Shown: positions 24,999 to 33,669 of the stretch, piece by piece
How the letters are laid out: each line of letters opens with the position of its first letter
How positions within the stretch are numbered: the stretch's first letter is position 1
From: Lentzea aerocolonigenes
GTDB taxonomy: Bacteria > Actinomycetota > Actinomycetes > Mycobacteriales > Pseudonocardiaceae
DNA length: 64,000 bases
Assembly: GCF_000974445.1 (NCBI RefSeq)
Contig: NZ_BBOJ01000004.1
Coordinates: 372,001-436,000 of the forward strand
Direction of reading: 5' to 3'
Notes under the pieces: model-generated
Databases searched by the model: none
Seen by the model: the letters and a program-made list of their open reading frames with translations, nothing else
What the model was told of the DNA's origin: nothing
Program-made: the position numbers and the translations under genes

Positions 24999-26537
24999 GT
25001 GCGCTCGCACGTTCATTTGACGACCCAAGATCTCACCAAGGGCTATGAGGCCGCCCCCGTCGTCGACGGCATCTCGCTGAAGGTCTCGGCAGGCCAGCGT
25101 CTCGGCGTCATCGGCGAGAACGGCCGCGGCAAGACCACGTTGCTCCGCCTGCTCGCCGAGGACCTGGCTCCAGACCAGGGAACTGTCACGCGCCACGGTT
25201 CGTTGAGCCTGGTGCGACAGGAAATGCCGTTCCACGACGGCGAAACGGTGGGGGACCTGCTGTCAGAAGCGCTGCGCGAAAGCCGCACCGCACTGTCCGA
25301 ACTGGACAGTGCGGCGGATCCCTTCGACGAGCAGCGCTACGAGAACGCTCTCGCCCACGCCGAGGCCATCGAGGCGTGGGACGCCGAACGCCGCGCCGAC
25401 ATCGCGTTGAAGGCACTGGACGCCGACCACGACAGGTCGACCGCACTGGCGACTCTCTCGGTGGGACAACGCTATCGGGTCAGGCTCGCGTGCCTGCTCG
25501 CCGAACGCGCGGACGTCCTGCTGCTCGACGAACCGACGAACCACCTCGACGCGGGCGCGTTGACCTTCCTCACCGAACGCCTCCAGCAGCACCACGGCGT
25601 CGTAGTGCTCGTGAGCCACGACCGCACGCTGCTGGACGACGTCTGCACCCAGCTGCTCGACCTCGACCCGTCCCCGGACGGCGAGGTGCACCTGCACGGT
25701 GGCGGCTACCGCGCGTTCAAGGAGGCCAAGCGCGCCGAACGCCTGCGCTGGGAGCAGCGGTTCGCCCAGGAGGAGGCCGAGCACGACGAACTGGCCGAGA
25801 AGGTCGAACGCGCCCAGTCACGCCTCAAGGACGCCTGGCGCCCGCCGAAGGGCGCGTTCAAGCACAAGCGCGGCACCCGCGCGGCGAACAAGATGCGCAA
25901 CGTCGCACGGAGGCTGGAAGAGCTCGACGACCAGCGCGTCGACGCTCCCCCACCACCGTTGCGCTTCACTCCGCCGGAGCTGGAGGCGAGCGGCGACCTG
26001 CTGCACGCCACCCCGCTCGAAGTACCCGAAAGGCTGAACCTCACCGAACCGATCTCGCTCAGCGCGGGCGAGAAGCTGCTCATCACCGGTCCGAACGGGG
26101 CGGGCAAGTCGACGCTGCTGAACGTCCTGGCCGGTCGCCTGACACCGGCGACGGGCACCGTCCACCACGTCGGCCGCGTCGCGCTGCTGGCCCAGGAGTC
26201 CACGTTCGAGAACGAGGAGGCCACCGCGGCCCAGTTGTGTTCGCGGGTGGGGGAACTCGGTCTGCTCAGCGGAAAAGACCTCGTGCGCCCGGTCGGCCGG
26301 CTGTCCACCGGCCAACGCAGGCGGCTCGAGCTGGCGATCCTGCTGAGCGGCGGCCCGCACGTGCTGCTGCTCGACGAACCGACCAACCACCTGTCGATCG
26401 CACTGGTCGACGAGCTCACGGAGGCACTGCTCCAGACTCGCGCGGCCGTGGCCGTCGCGACCCACGACCGTCAGATGCGGACAGATTTCGCGTCGTGGCG
26501 ATCCGTGACTCTTCACAGAGTCATGAAAGTTCTGTAG
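24999..26537 (+). CDS. ABC-F ribosome-protection ATPase
   Basis: 512-aa soluble protein with two ABC domains and no membrane segment. Domain 1: Walker A GENGRGKTT, signature LSVGQ, Walker B VLLLDEPTNHLD. Linker about 230-320: charged coiled coil (FAQEEAEHDELAEKVERAQSR) with KHKRGTRAANKM. Domain 2: GPNGAGKST, LSTGQ, VLLLDEPTNHLS. This is the antibiotic-resistance/ribosome-rescue ABC-F layout. GTG 24999 follows AAAGAGGA. The leader peptide and attenuator point to induction by a ribosome-targeting drug, though which drug class cannot be read from sequence. Confidence 0.93.
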   Translation: MRSHVHLTTQDLTKGYEAAPVVDGISLKVSAGQRLGVIGENGRGKTTLLRLLAEDLAPDQGTVTRHGSLSLVRQEMPFHDGETVGDLLSEALRESRTALSELDSAADPFDEQRYENALAHAEAIEAWDAERRADIALKALDADHDRSTALATLSVGQRYRVRLACLLAERADVLLLDEPTNHLDAGALTFLTERLQQHHGVVVLVSHDRTLLDDVCTQLLDLDPSPDGEVHLHGGGYRAFKEAKRAERLRWEQRFAQEEAEHDELAEKVERAQSRLKDAWRPPKGAFKHKRGTRAANKMRNVARRLEELDDQRVDAPPPPLRFTPPELEASGDLLHATPLEVPERLNLTEPISLSAGEKLLITGPNGAGKSTLLNVLAGRLTPATGTVHHVGRVALLAQESTFENEEATAAQLCSRVGELGLLSGKDLVRPVGRLSTGQRRRLELAILLSGGPHVLLLDEPTNHLSIALVDELTEALLQTRAAVAVATHDRQMRTDFASWRSVTLHRVMKVL

Positions 26538-26580
26538 CTTCGAAACAAGGTCTTCTACCGAGCACTGGGAGGTGTGCGAG

Positions 26581-27795
26581 ATGACCGAAGTGATCTCCGA
26601 AGAGCTGCCGATCACGCGCCAGAAACCGTTCGACCCGCCCGCCGAAGTCACCGAGATCCGCGAGAAGGCCCGCATCAGCAGGCTGAGGTTCACGGACGGT
26701 CACCTCGGCTGGCTGGTCACGGGTCACCACCAGGTCCGTGAGGTGCTGGGAAGTCCAAAGTTCAGCAACGACCCGAGAAAGCACCACCTGCTCGACAAAC
26801 GCTTCCAGGGCGACGTGCCGGACGACCCGGAGGCCCGCAAGCCCCAGCCGGGCCTGTTCCTCAGCCAGGACCCGCCGGACCACACACGGCTGCGCAAGAT
26901 GCTCCAGGGCCAGTTCACGGTCCGGCGGATGAACCAGCTGTCCGAGTGGATCGGCACGATCGTCGACGACCAGCTCAAGCACGTGCGGTCGTTGAACGGC
27001 AAGGCCGACCTGGTGACGGAGTTCGCGCTTCCGGTGCCGTCACTGGTGATCTGCGCGCTGCTCGGCGTCGACTACGACGAGCGGCACCGGTTCCAGGAGG
27101 ACACCGCGACGTTGCTGCGCCTGGGCTCGTCGTTCGAGGAGGTGAGAGCCGCCCTCGAACGCATCCAGGGGTTCATGCGCGAGCTGATCACCCGCAAGAA
27201 GGCGAACCCCGGCGACGACATGATCAGCGACCTGCTGGCCACCGGGGAGCCGACGGACGAGGAAGCGTCGAACATGGCGATGCTGCTCCTGCTCGCCGGG
27301 CACGAGACCACGGCGAACATGTTGGGCCTCGGCACGTTCACGCTCCTGCGGCACCCGGACCAGCTGAAAATTCTCAAGGACGAGCCGGAGAGCATCGACA
27401 ACGCCGTCGAGGAGCTCATGCGGTACCTGTCGATCGTCCACTTCGGACCGGTCCGCACCGCGGTCGAGGACGTGGAGATCGACGGTCACCTGATCAAGGC
27501 GGGCGACACGGTGCTGCTGCACCTGCCGGCCGCGAACCGCGATCCCGACAAGTTCGCGGGCGACCCCGATGAGCTCGACCTGCGCCGGCCCGCGTCGGGG
27601 CACGTCGCGTTCGGGCACGGCATCCACCAGTGCCTCGGCCAGCAGCTCGCCCGCATCGAGATGCGGATCGGGTTCTCCAAGCTGTTCCAGGAGTTCCCGG
27701 ACCTGCGGCTGGACGTGGCACCGGAGGAGGTGCCGCTGCGCGCCGACATGGGGATCTACGGGGTCCACTCGTTGCCGGTAGCGTGGTCGGCATGA
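26581..27795 (+). CDS. Cytochrome P450, paired with ferredoxin (first pair)
   Basis: 404-aa soluble actinobacterial P450. The I-helix is LLLLAGHETTAN (about 235-246), the ExxR motif is EELMRYLS, and the haem loop is FGHGIHQCLGQQLAR with Cys351 as thiolate ligand. GGGAGGTG precedes ATG 26581. The ferredoxin gene overlaps its stop by 4 bp, so it has a dedicated electron carrier; a ferredoxin reductase is not nearby. Substrate unknown. No cyclase, PKS or NRPS flanks it. Confidence 0.95.
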   Translation: MTEVISEELPITRQKPFDPPAEVTEIREKARISRLRFTDGHLGWLVTGHHQVREVLGSPKFSNDPRKHHLLDKRFQGDVPDDPEARKPQPGLFLSQDPPDHTRLRKMLQGQFTVRRMNQLSEWIGTIVDDQLKHVRSLNGKADLVTEFALPVPSLVICALLGVDYDERHRFQEDTATLLRLGSSFEEVRAALERIQGFMRELITRKKANPGDDMISDLLATGEPTDEEASNMAMLLLLAGHETTANMLGLGTFTLLRHPDQLKILKDEPESIDNAVEELMRYLSIVHFGPVRTAVEDVEIDGHLIKAGDTVLLHLPAANRDPDKFAGDPDELDLRRPASGHVAFGHGIHQCLGQQLARIEMRIGFSKLFQEFPDLRLDVAPEEVPLRADMGIYGVHSLPVAWSA

Positions 27796-27983
27796 GGATT
27801 TCCGTCGACCAGTCGAAGTGCTGCGGTTCGGGAATGTGCGTTTTGACCGACCCGGACCTCTTCGACCAGAGCGAAGAAGACGGGACGGTCGTGCTCCTGC
27901 AGGAGCACCCGGACGCCGCGCACGAGGCCACCGCGAAGGAAGCGGCGAGTCTGTGCCCGGCGAGCGCGATCACGATCAGCTGA
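27792..27983 (+). CDS. 3Fe-4S type ferredoxin, partner of upstream P450
   Basis: 63-aa ferredoxin. Ligands are Cys10 and Cys16 in KCCGSGMC plus the Cys in SLCPASAI, the C-x5-C...CP pattern of single-cluster P450 ferredoxins. The extra Cys11 next to the first ligand is unusual and could permit a 4Fe cluster. Acidic surface (DPDLFDQSEEDG) suits P450 docking. The start codon lies inside the P450 stop (ATGA). Confidence 0.93.
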   Translation: MRISVDQSKCCGSGMCVLTDPDLFDQSEEDGTVVLLQEHPDAAHEATAKEAASLCPASAITIS

Positions 27984-28002
27984 TCCGCCCGCGGGGAAGA
28001 GC

Positions 28003-28200
28003 TGCCAGGCGACGACAAGGGCCTGTGTCGAAGTCTGGTTCGATGAGAGCCGCGCTTGAGGTGGTTCCTGGTGGTGCGGCCGGACGGCCCGCATACCGGT
28101 GTTGTATGTGGGTCGTCCGGCCGTGCCGCCAGGGGCCGCCTCGGGCCCGGCTGTCGCGGATCAGACTTCGACACAGGCCCTGGTGCCCTGTCGCCTGGCA
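28003..28200. mobile_element. Long near-perfect palindrome, MITE-like
   Basis: The core 28018-28181 is a 164-bp inverted repeat. The outermost 20 bp (starting AGGGCCTGTGTCGAAG) are perfect, and roughly 79-bp arms pair with scattered transitions down to a 7-nt loop near 28097-28103. Outside it, TGCCAGGCGAC (28003-28013) is mirrored at 28190-28200. No transposase is encoded. It lies between the ferredoxin and scramblase-like genes and could fold as a giant hairpin or terminator. No target duplication is obvious. Confidence 0.75.
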
Positions 28201-28235
28201 CCCCAGCGGTCGTCGTGAGGTCGTACGCTCACGCC

Positions 28236-29036
28236 ATGAACACCGCGCCCGGCTGGTACCCGGACAACGCCGACCCGCGCTTCGTCCGCTGGTGGGACGG
28301 CACGCAGTGGACGTCCCACGTGCAGCCGCGCCAGCAGCAGGCCGACGCCCACCACGCGGAGCTCCAGATGGGCGGTACGGGCCAGGAGAAGGTGGCCCAG
28401 CAGGTCCAGCGCGCCGGCGTCCAGGGCGTCGTGCAGGGTGGCGGCGGCACGCTGTTCACCGAGCCCGTCCTGGTGGTGAACCAGAAGGCGAAGCTCATCG
28501 AGATGTCGAACTCCTACGTCATCTACGACCAGCACGCCCGCCACCTCGGCACCGTCGAACAGGTCGGTCAGTCCGGCGCCGCGAAAGCGTTGCGCGCCTT
28601 CACCAAGCTCGACTCGATGCTCGACGTGCGGCTGGAGATCCGGGACGTGCAGGGGCATCCGCGGCTGCGCGTCACCCGCCCGGCGACGATGTGGAAGTCC
28701 AAGGTGATCGTCGAACGCGGCGACGGCATGCCGATCGGCGAGATCGTCCAGGAGAACGTGTTCGGCAAGGTCCGTTTCGCCTACGTGTGCAACGGGATGC
28801 AGATCGGCGGCATCTACGCGGAGAACTGGCGCGCGTGGAACTTCTCGCTGCGCGACCACACCGACACCGAGGTCGCGCGCATCACCAAGACGTGGCAGGG
28901 CTTCTCGAAGGCGATGTTCTCCACGGCGGACAACTACGTCGTGCAGTTCCACCGCCAGGTGCCGGACCCGTTGCTGAGCATGATCGTGGCGTCCGGTGTC
29001 ACGGTCGACACGGTGCTCAGCCAGAACCAGGGTTAG
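28236..29036 (+). CDS. DUF2510-phospholipid scramblase-like (LURP-one fold) protein
   Basis: 266-aa protein. The N-terminal short domain PGWYPDNADPRFVRWWDGTQWT (residues 5-26) is the actinobacterial DUF2510 motif. After a Gln-rich linker comes a tubby-like beta barrel typical of scramblase/LURP-one proteins (LVVNQKAKLIEMSNSYVIYD, then FGKVRFAYVCNG). Such proteins bind membranes or lipids, but the bacterial role is unknown. ATG 28236; a longer in-frame start would read through the palindrome and is unlikely. It overlaps the convergent SARP gene by 4 bp. Confidence 0.88.
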   Translation: MNTAPGWYPDNADPRFVRWWDGTQWTSHVQPRQQQADAHHAELQMGGTGQEKVAQQVQRAGVQGVVQGGGGTLFTEPVLVVNQKAKLIEMSNSYVIYDQHARHLGTVEQVGQSGAAKALRAFTKLDSMLDVRLEIRDVQGHPRLRVTRPATMWKSKVIVERGDGMPIGEIVQENVFGKVRFAYVCNGMQIGGIYAENWRAWNFSLRDHTDTEVARITKTWQGFSKAMFSTADNYVVQFHRQVPDPLLSMIVASGVTVDTVLSQNQG

Positions 29037-31957
29037 CCGGTCGCCAGGCGGAGCTCGTCGACCTCCGCCTGGAACCCTGCCGCCGTCAGTGTTTCCTCGG
29101 CCTGCCGCCAGTGCTCGCGGGCCTCTTCCACGCGTCCGGCGCGCTCCAGGGCGTCGCCCATCACCCGCAACGACCGCCCGAGCTCCGGCGGCGAGTCCAT
29201 CCCCCGCACGTGCTCCAGCGCCAGCGAGGCCAGCCGCAACGCCTCTTCCGGCGTCTCGGCCAGTGCGGATCTCAAGCGCCACACCCAGATCCGGCCGTGC
29301 TCGTCGTCGTGCTCCTCGAAGAACTCCCACGCCTGGCGGAGTTGCTCCTCGGCCAGCGAGATCTGCCCGGACCGGATCAACGTGTCGGCGAGGAACACCC
29401 GCATGTTCGCGGCGAAGTCCGGATCACCGAGCTTCTGCGCGGCGGCCAGCGACGACCGCAGGAACGACGCCGACATCTCGAGCTCACCGGTGAACTGGTG
29501 CAGCCGCCCCAGCTCCAGCGTCGCCATCAGCTCGCTCTGCTCGTCGCCGAGCTGACGGGCGATGCGCCGCGCCCGTTCCAGGTAGTCCTGCGCCCCGGCG
29601 AGCCCACCGGCACGCCGCTCGATGGCGCCCAGCGAGCACAGCACCTCGACCTCGCCGTGCGGGTTGCCCGACGCCACGAACCGGGTCATGGCCTCACGAT
29701 GTGCCTCGCGGGCCTCCGCCGAGCGGCCGCTCCACTCGTGCATCCAGCCCATTCCGTACCAGGCGTAGGCCTCGCCCCACACGTCACCGGACGCGGCGAA
29801 CCCCTCCTGGGCGGCGGCGAAGTCGGCCGACGCCTCGACGTAGCGGTGCAACCGGCCGCACAGGATTCCCCGCTGCTGGATCAGGACCGGTCTGCGCTCC
29901 GGCGGTGCGCAGGACAACCCGAGCTCGTTGATCTGCGCCCAGTCGTCGAACCGCGCGCGCAGGTCGCAGAACGCCGCCGACCGGATCGCCAGCTCGGCGG
30001 CCAGAGCGCCCAGCCCGAGCGCGGCGGCCTGCGTGATCACCGCGTGGAGGTTCTGCCACTCCGCGTCGAACCACTCGGCCGCGTCGCCGAGATCGAACCG
30101 TTCCAGCGCAACGGGTTCCAGCCGGATCGCCTGGTGCGGCAGCTCGACGTCCGCGCGCGTGACGAGGTCGAGCCACTGCTCGAACAACGCCTTCAACGCG
30201 ATCGCCGGATCCTCCGACGCCGCCTCGCGCCCGAACGCGCGCAGCAGGTCGTGCAGCCGGTACCGCACCTGTCCGAGCCCGTCGCGGCCCGCGTAGTCGA
30301 CCAGGCGGGCGTCTACCAGCGCCTCGACGTGGTCCTCCGCGTCGTCGAGGTCCATGCCCAGCAGCCCGGACGCCGTCCACGCCGGGAAGTCCGGGGTGTC
30401 GACCAGCGACAGCAGCCGGAACGCGGTCCGGTGCGAGGAGTCGAGCCCGTCGTAGGACAGGGCCAGCGACGCCCGCACGTCGAGGTCGCCCAGCGACAGC
30501 TCGTCGAAGCGGCGGCGTTCGTCGGACAACCGGCCCGCGAGCTTCGCGAGCTGCCAGTGCGGGCGCGCGACCAGACGTGCCGCCGCCACCCGCAACGCCA
30601 GCGGCAGCTTGCCGCAGTACGTCACGATCTCCTGTGCCGCATCGGGTTCCGCGGCACAGCGGGCCTCGCCGACGGCCGCGCGGAGCAGCGCCAGCGCGTC
30701 GGAGGAAGGCAGCACGTCCAACGGCACGACGTGAGCCGCCTCCAGACCGGCGAGCGCCGCCCGTGAGGTCACCAGCGCCGCGCCGGAGGTCGTGCCCGGC
30801 AGCAGCGGCCGGACCTGCGCCTCGTTGATCGCGTTGTCCAGCACGACCAGGATCCGCCGGTCCGACAACAGGTCCCGGTAGAGGTCGACCCGATCCTCCA
30901 CAGTGGACGGAATGGCACCGCCGGACACGCCGAGGCCGCGCAGCAACCGGTCCAGGGCCGCGGCCGGTTCGACGGGCTTCTGCTCGCCGCCGCGCAGGTT
31001 CAGGTACAGCTGGCCGTCCGGGAACGCGTCCCGCACGAGGTGCGCGCAGTGCACGGCCAGCGAGGTCTTGCCGACGCCGCCGGGACCGGTGATCGTCCAC
31101 GTCCCGCCGGCGCGCAGGCCCGCCGTGAGCCGCGCTACCTCCTCCTCCCTGCCGGAGAAGTCGCCAACCGCGGGTGGCAGCCAGGACGGTCCGGACTGGA
31201 CGGCGACGGGCGTGGAAGAGCCCGCCAGCACCTCCATGTGCAGGGCGCGCAGTTCGGCGTTGGGGTCGATGCCGAGCTCGTCGGCGAGCACGTCGCTGGC
31301 CCTGCGGTACACGTCGAGCGCCTGCGCCTGCTGGCCGGAGCGGTGCAGGGCGAGCATCAGCTGGTACCAGAAGCGTTCCCGCAACGGGTGTTCCGCGACG
31401 ACCGACCGCAGTTCGTCGACGATCTGGTCGTGCCGCCCGAGCTGCAACTCGGCGTCGTTGCGGCGTTCCAGCACCTCCCAGCGCTGCTCGTTGAGGCGCT
31501 GGACGTCGGTCTGTTCCATGCGCAGCGAGGACACCTGGTCCAGGGCGGGCCCGCGCCACAGCGCCGCGGCCTCACCGAGCAGCCGGGCCTCGGTCTCCAG
31601 GTCGGGGGCGCGCCGCGCCTCCGCCCGCAGCCGCTGGAACGTCAGCAGGTCGAGCTGGTCGTCGTCGACGTGGATCGAGTAGCCGGTCGGCCACGTCCGG
31701 ACGAGCTGACGGTCGGCGAGGTCGTCCAGCGACTGTCGCAACCGCATGACGTACGTCTGCAGAGTCGCGCGCGCCGAACCGGACGGTTCCTCACCCCAGA
31801 GGTGTTCCATCAGCTCGTACGAGGAAACCGGCGCGTTCGCCTTCATCAGCAACGCCGCGAGCAGGACACGCTGTTTGGCCGAGCGGAGTTCCACGACCCG
31901 GCCGGAGTCGATGACCTGCAACGATCCAAGAACCCTGAACCCCCAACGCCGTTGCAT
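29033..31957 (-). CDS. SARP/AfsR-type regulator: OmpR-like DBD, BTAD, NB-ARC, TPR
   Basis: 974-aa regulator. Order: winged helix (about 1-95: FRVLGSLQVIDSGRVVELRSAKQRVLLAALL), bacterial activation domain (about 100-250), and NB-ARC ATPase with Walker A ITGPGGVGKTSLAVHC, ILVVLDNA and GKLPLAL, then about 400 aa of TPR-like helices from FDDWAQINELGLSCAPPERR onward. Such proteins activate secondary-metabolism or morphogenesis genes from direct repeats. Starts at ATG 31957, essentially leaderless behind a SARP-type promoter with matching heptamer repeats, suggesting autoregulation. No biosynthetic cluster lies next to it, so it may act in trans. Confidence 0.94.
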   Translation of the reverse strand: MQRRWGFRVLGSLQVIDSGRVVELRSAKQRVLLAALLMKANAPVSSYELMEHLWGEEPSGSARATLQTYVMRLRQSLDDLADRQLVRTWPTGYSIHVDDDQLDLLTFQRLRAEARRAPDLETEARLLGEAAALWRGPALDQVSSLRMEQTDVQRLNEQRWEVLERRNDAELQLGRHDQIVDELRSVVAEHPLRERFWYQLMLALHRSGQQAQALDVYRRASDVLADELGIDPNAELRALHMEVLAGSSTPVAVQSGPSWLPPAVGDFSGREEEVARLTAGLRAGGTWTITGPGGVGKTSLAVHCAHLVRDAFPDGQLYLNLRGGEQKPVEPAAALDRLLRGLGVSGGAIPSTVEDRVDLYRDLLSDRRILVVLDNAINEAQVRPLLPGTTSGAALVTSRAALAGLEAAHVVPLDVLPSSDALALLRAAVGEARCAAEPDAAQEIVTYCGKLPLALRVAAARLVARPHWQLAKLAGRLSDERRRFDELSLGDLDVRASLALSYDGLDSSHRTAFRLLSLVDTPDFPAWTASGLLGMDLDDAEDHVEALVDARLVDYAGRDGLGQVRYRLHDLLRAFGREAASEDPAIALKALFEQWLDLVTRADVELPHQAIRLEPVALERFDLGDAAEWFDAEWQNLHAVITQAAALGLGALAAELAIRSAAFCDLRARFDDWAQINELGLSCAPPERRPVLIQQRGILCGRLHRYVEASADFAAAQEGFAASGDVWGEAYAWYGMGWMHEWSGRSAEAREAHREAMTRFVASGNPHGEVEVLCSLGAIERRAGGLAGAQDYLERARRIARQLGDEQSELMATLELGRLHQFTGELEMSASFLRSSLAAAQKLGDPDFAANMRVFLADTLIRSGQISLAEEQLRQAWEFFEEHDDEHGRIWVWRLRSALAETPEEALRLASLALEHVRGMDSPPELGRSLRVMGDALERAGRVEEAREHWRQAEETLTAAGFQAEVDELRLATG

Positions 31958-31963
31958 GGGCCG

Positions 31964-32006
31964 ATCCTAACCAGGCGGTAACCCCAAGTGTCAGCGAAAT
32001 GTCAGC
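31964..32006 (-). promoter_or_regulatory. SARP-type promoter with heptamer direct repeats
   Basis: On the minus strand GCTGACA-N4-GCTGACA (plus-strand 32000-32006 and 31989-31995) gives two heptamers with an 11-bp period, the SARP binding pattern. The proximal repeat forms a CTGACA -35; TAGGAT (31964-31969) follows after 19 bp, and the ATG lies 6 bp further on. Confidence 0.65.
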
Positions 32007-32238
32007 GGGTCACGTGATGCTTCTCGCCCATGAGGAGGTCAACAGCGATCGCCGCGGGTGAGTTGCTCGGCTCCTGCGCGCAGATCTACCGCGCGAGCAC
32101 CGAGATCCGCTGCTGACCGCCCACACCGGACGCCGGGCGACGTCGAGGCCCCCCAGCTAGACGTTGCCCGGGCACATGGTGTCGCCGGGGCTCGAAGCCC
32201 AAACCTCTCCTCGGGCCCCGGCGGCGCCTTCCACGGCC

Positions 32239-33198
32239 TCAGGCCGCACCCTGCGAAGTGCTCATGAACGCGCTGAGGCGGGACGACAGCTCGTCCGCGG
32301 CCTCGTTGCCGCGCAACCGGTCCGCCTCCTGCTTCAGCGGCCGCATGCGATCACGGGTGCGGGCGGAACGGATGGCGCCGGACACGGCGATCGCCTGTTC
32401 CCCGATGTCTCGCGCCTGCTCGGTTTCGTTCTGCACCAGGTAGTTCATCGCGAGCGCGGCCAGCCGGAACGACTGGCTGCGTGACGCGTCCTCTCCCCCG
32501 GACGAGATCGCCCTGGTGAGCAACGGGATCGCCGACCGCGCGTACTTGACGTCACAGGTGCGTGCGAGTTCCGTGTGCACCATGCCGCCGATCGACACGA
32601 GGTCGGCCAAGTCGAAGAACCGCGCCCACGGCGGTGCGTCCTCGGTTTCCGCGCGTTCGAACTCCTCCTCCGCGCGGGCGAACTGGCGCAACGCCTGTTT
32701 CTCCGCACCCATCTTCGCGAACGCCCACGCCTCGTTGGCGTGCAGGATCGACACGGCCAACGTGGACCCACTGGCCTGTGCGATGGGCAAACCTCGTTGG
32801 AACGACGCCAAAGCGTCTTCCGCGAGTTCGTAGTGCAGGTGCACGCGGCCCATCCGGTAGTGGATGTTGGCCTCCAACTCGGTGTTGCCCGACATGCGCG
32901 CGAGTTGCATCGCACGGCCGAAGTGCAGGTGTGCGGATTCCAGCAGGCCCATGTCGAACGACGCCCAGCCGGCCAGGTTGTGCAGGTCCGCGATGGCGAC
33001 CTGGAGGCGTTGGAGCACCGGTCCGGACGAGCCGGTGTCGAGCAGCGGGTTCGCCCAGTTCAACAACGCGACGCAGGCGTCCCGGCAGGAACCGCCGCCG
33101 TATTCGTAATCCAGTGCCCGAAGCGCGCTGGTCAGCGTTTCGACATGCCGCACGTCGGTTTTGTCCACGCGAGCTGGAAATGCGTCGCCGTTGAACAT
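32239..33198 (-). CDS. TPR-rich protein resembling a regulator C-terminus, no HTH (copy A)
   Basis: 319-aa helical-repeat protein. After a short N-terminus it reads LTSALRALDYEYGGGSCRDAC, then TPR-like units (DLHNLAGWASFDMGLLESAHLHFGRAMQLAR; IHYRMGRVHLHYELAEDALASFQRG). This matches the C-terminal half of NsdA-type XRE-TPR regulators of actinomycetes, but the HTH is absent and no HTH fragment is seen upstream. AGGAGGG precedes ATG 33198, so the start is secure. Copy B lies at 42879-43751. Function unknown; it could be a decoy or peptide-sensing partner of a full-length regulator elsewhere. Confidence 0.85.
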   Translation of the reverse strand: MFNGDAFPARVDKTDVRHVETLTSALRALDYEYGGGSCRDACVALLNWANPLLDTGSSGPVLQRLQVAIADLHNLAGWASFDMGLLESAHLHFGRAMQLARMSGNTELEANIHYRMGRVHLHYELAEDALASFQRGLPIAQASGSTLAVSILHANEAWAFAKMGAEKQALRQFARAEEEFERAETEDAPPWARFFDLADLVSIGGMVHTELARTCDVKYARSAIPLLTRAISSGGEDASRSQSFRLAALAMNYLVQNETEQARDIGEQAIAVSGAIRSARTRDRMRPLKQEADRLRGNEAADELSSRLSAFMSTSQGAA

Positions 33199-33406
33199 AG
33201 CTGGCCCTCCTGACGTGCGCCGGACACCCGTACAGGTACCCGTTACACACCGCCGGTACTCACCGCGCCGCCGTCACCATCCCGCTGTTCGGCCTGGTCG
33301 GGAAGGGCCTTTCGACTCTCCCGGGCAACGTGGGCGCGACCGCCACAACGCCGTGGTGGTCGCGCCTACGATTCTGGACGATCATGGTGATCGGAAAGGG
33401 GCCATA

Positions 33407-33455
33407 GAGGTGTCAGCGCACCGGAAACTGAATCAATTTCCCGTGATGACACCTC
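33407..33455. repeat. Inverted repeat between ferredoxin and TPR gene
   Basis: GAGGTGTCA (33407-33415) and TGACACCTC (33447-33455) are perfect 9-bp arms. Inside them GGAAA (33423-33427) and TTTCC (33437-33441) form a second stem. It lies 20 bp past the ferredoxin stop and 209 bp upstream of the TPR start, so it is either a terminator or an operator. The rest of 33199-33474 shows no gene. Confidence 0.5.
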
Positions 33456-33474
33456 ACCGGAACGGCCGATCAGG

Positions 33475-33669
33475 TCACTCTTCCAGACTCACCACCTGAG
33501 CGGGACAGCGGTCCACGGCGTCACGCACGCCCGGCAAAAGCTCGGCAGGGGGTTCGGCGATCAGCACGAGACCGAGCCCGTCGGAGTCGGACTGGTCGAA
33601 CACGTCCGGTGCGGCGAGCACGCACTGGCCCGATCCGATGCACTTCGTCTGGTCTATCCGGACCGTCAC
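33475..33669 (-). CDS. 3Fe-4S type ferredoxin, partner of second P450
   Basis: 64-aa ferredoxin. Ligands are Cys10 and Cys16 in KCIGSGQC and the Cys in DRCPAQVV. It lacks the additional Cys of the first ferredoxin. GTG 33669 overlaps the P450 stop (GTGA), giving tight co-translation. The body is acidic, as expected for P450 electron transfer. Confidence 0.92.
   Translation of the reverse strand: MTVRIDQTKCIGSGQCVLAAPDVFDQSDSDGLGLVLIAEPPAELLPGVRDAVDRCPAQVVSLEE

Noticed and set aside
27818-30766. A very long plus-strand open frame of about 980 codons across the palindrome and the SARP gene
   Set aside because: Arg/Pro/Gly-rich composition typical of a high-GC shadow frame; it is antisense to a clear SARP protein.
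32160-32238. tRNA-like arms (CCCGGGC...GGCTCGAAGCCC...GGGCCCCGG) in the 281-bp gap upstream of the SARP gene
   Set aside because: No anticodon arm or acceptor pairing can be built. The gap otherwise shows only the SARP promoter region.
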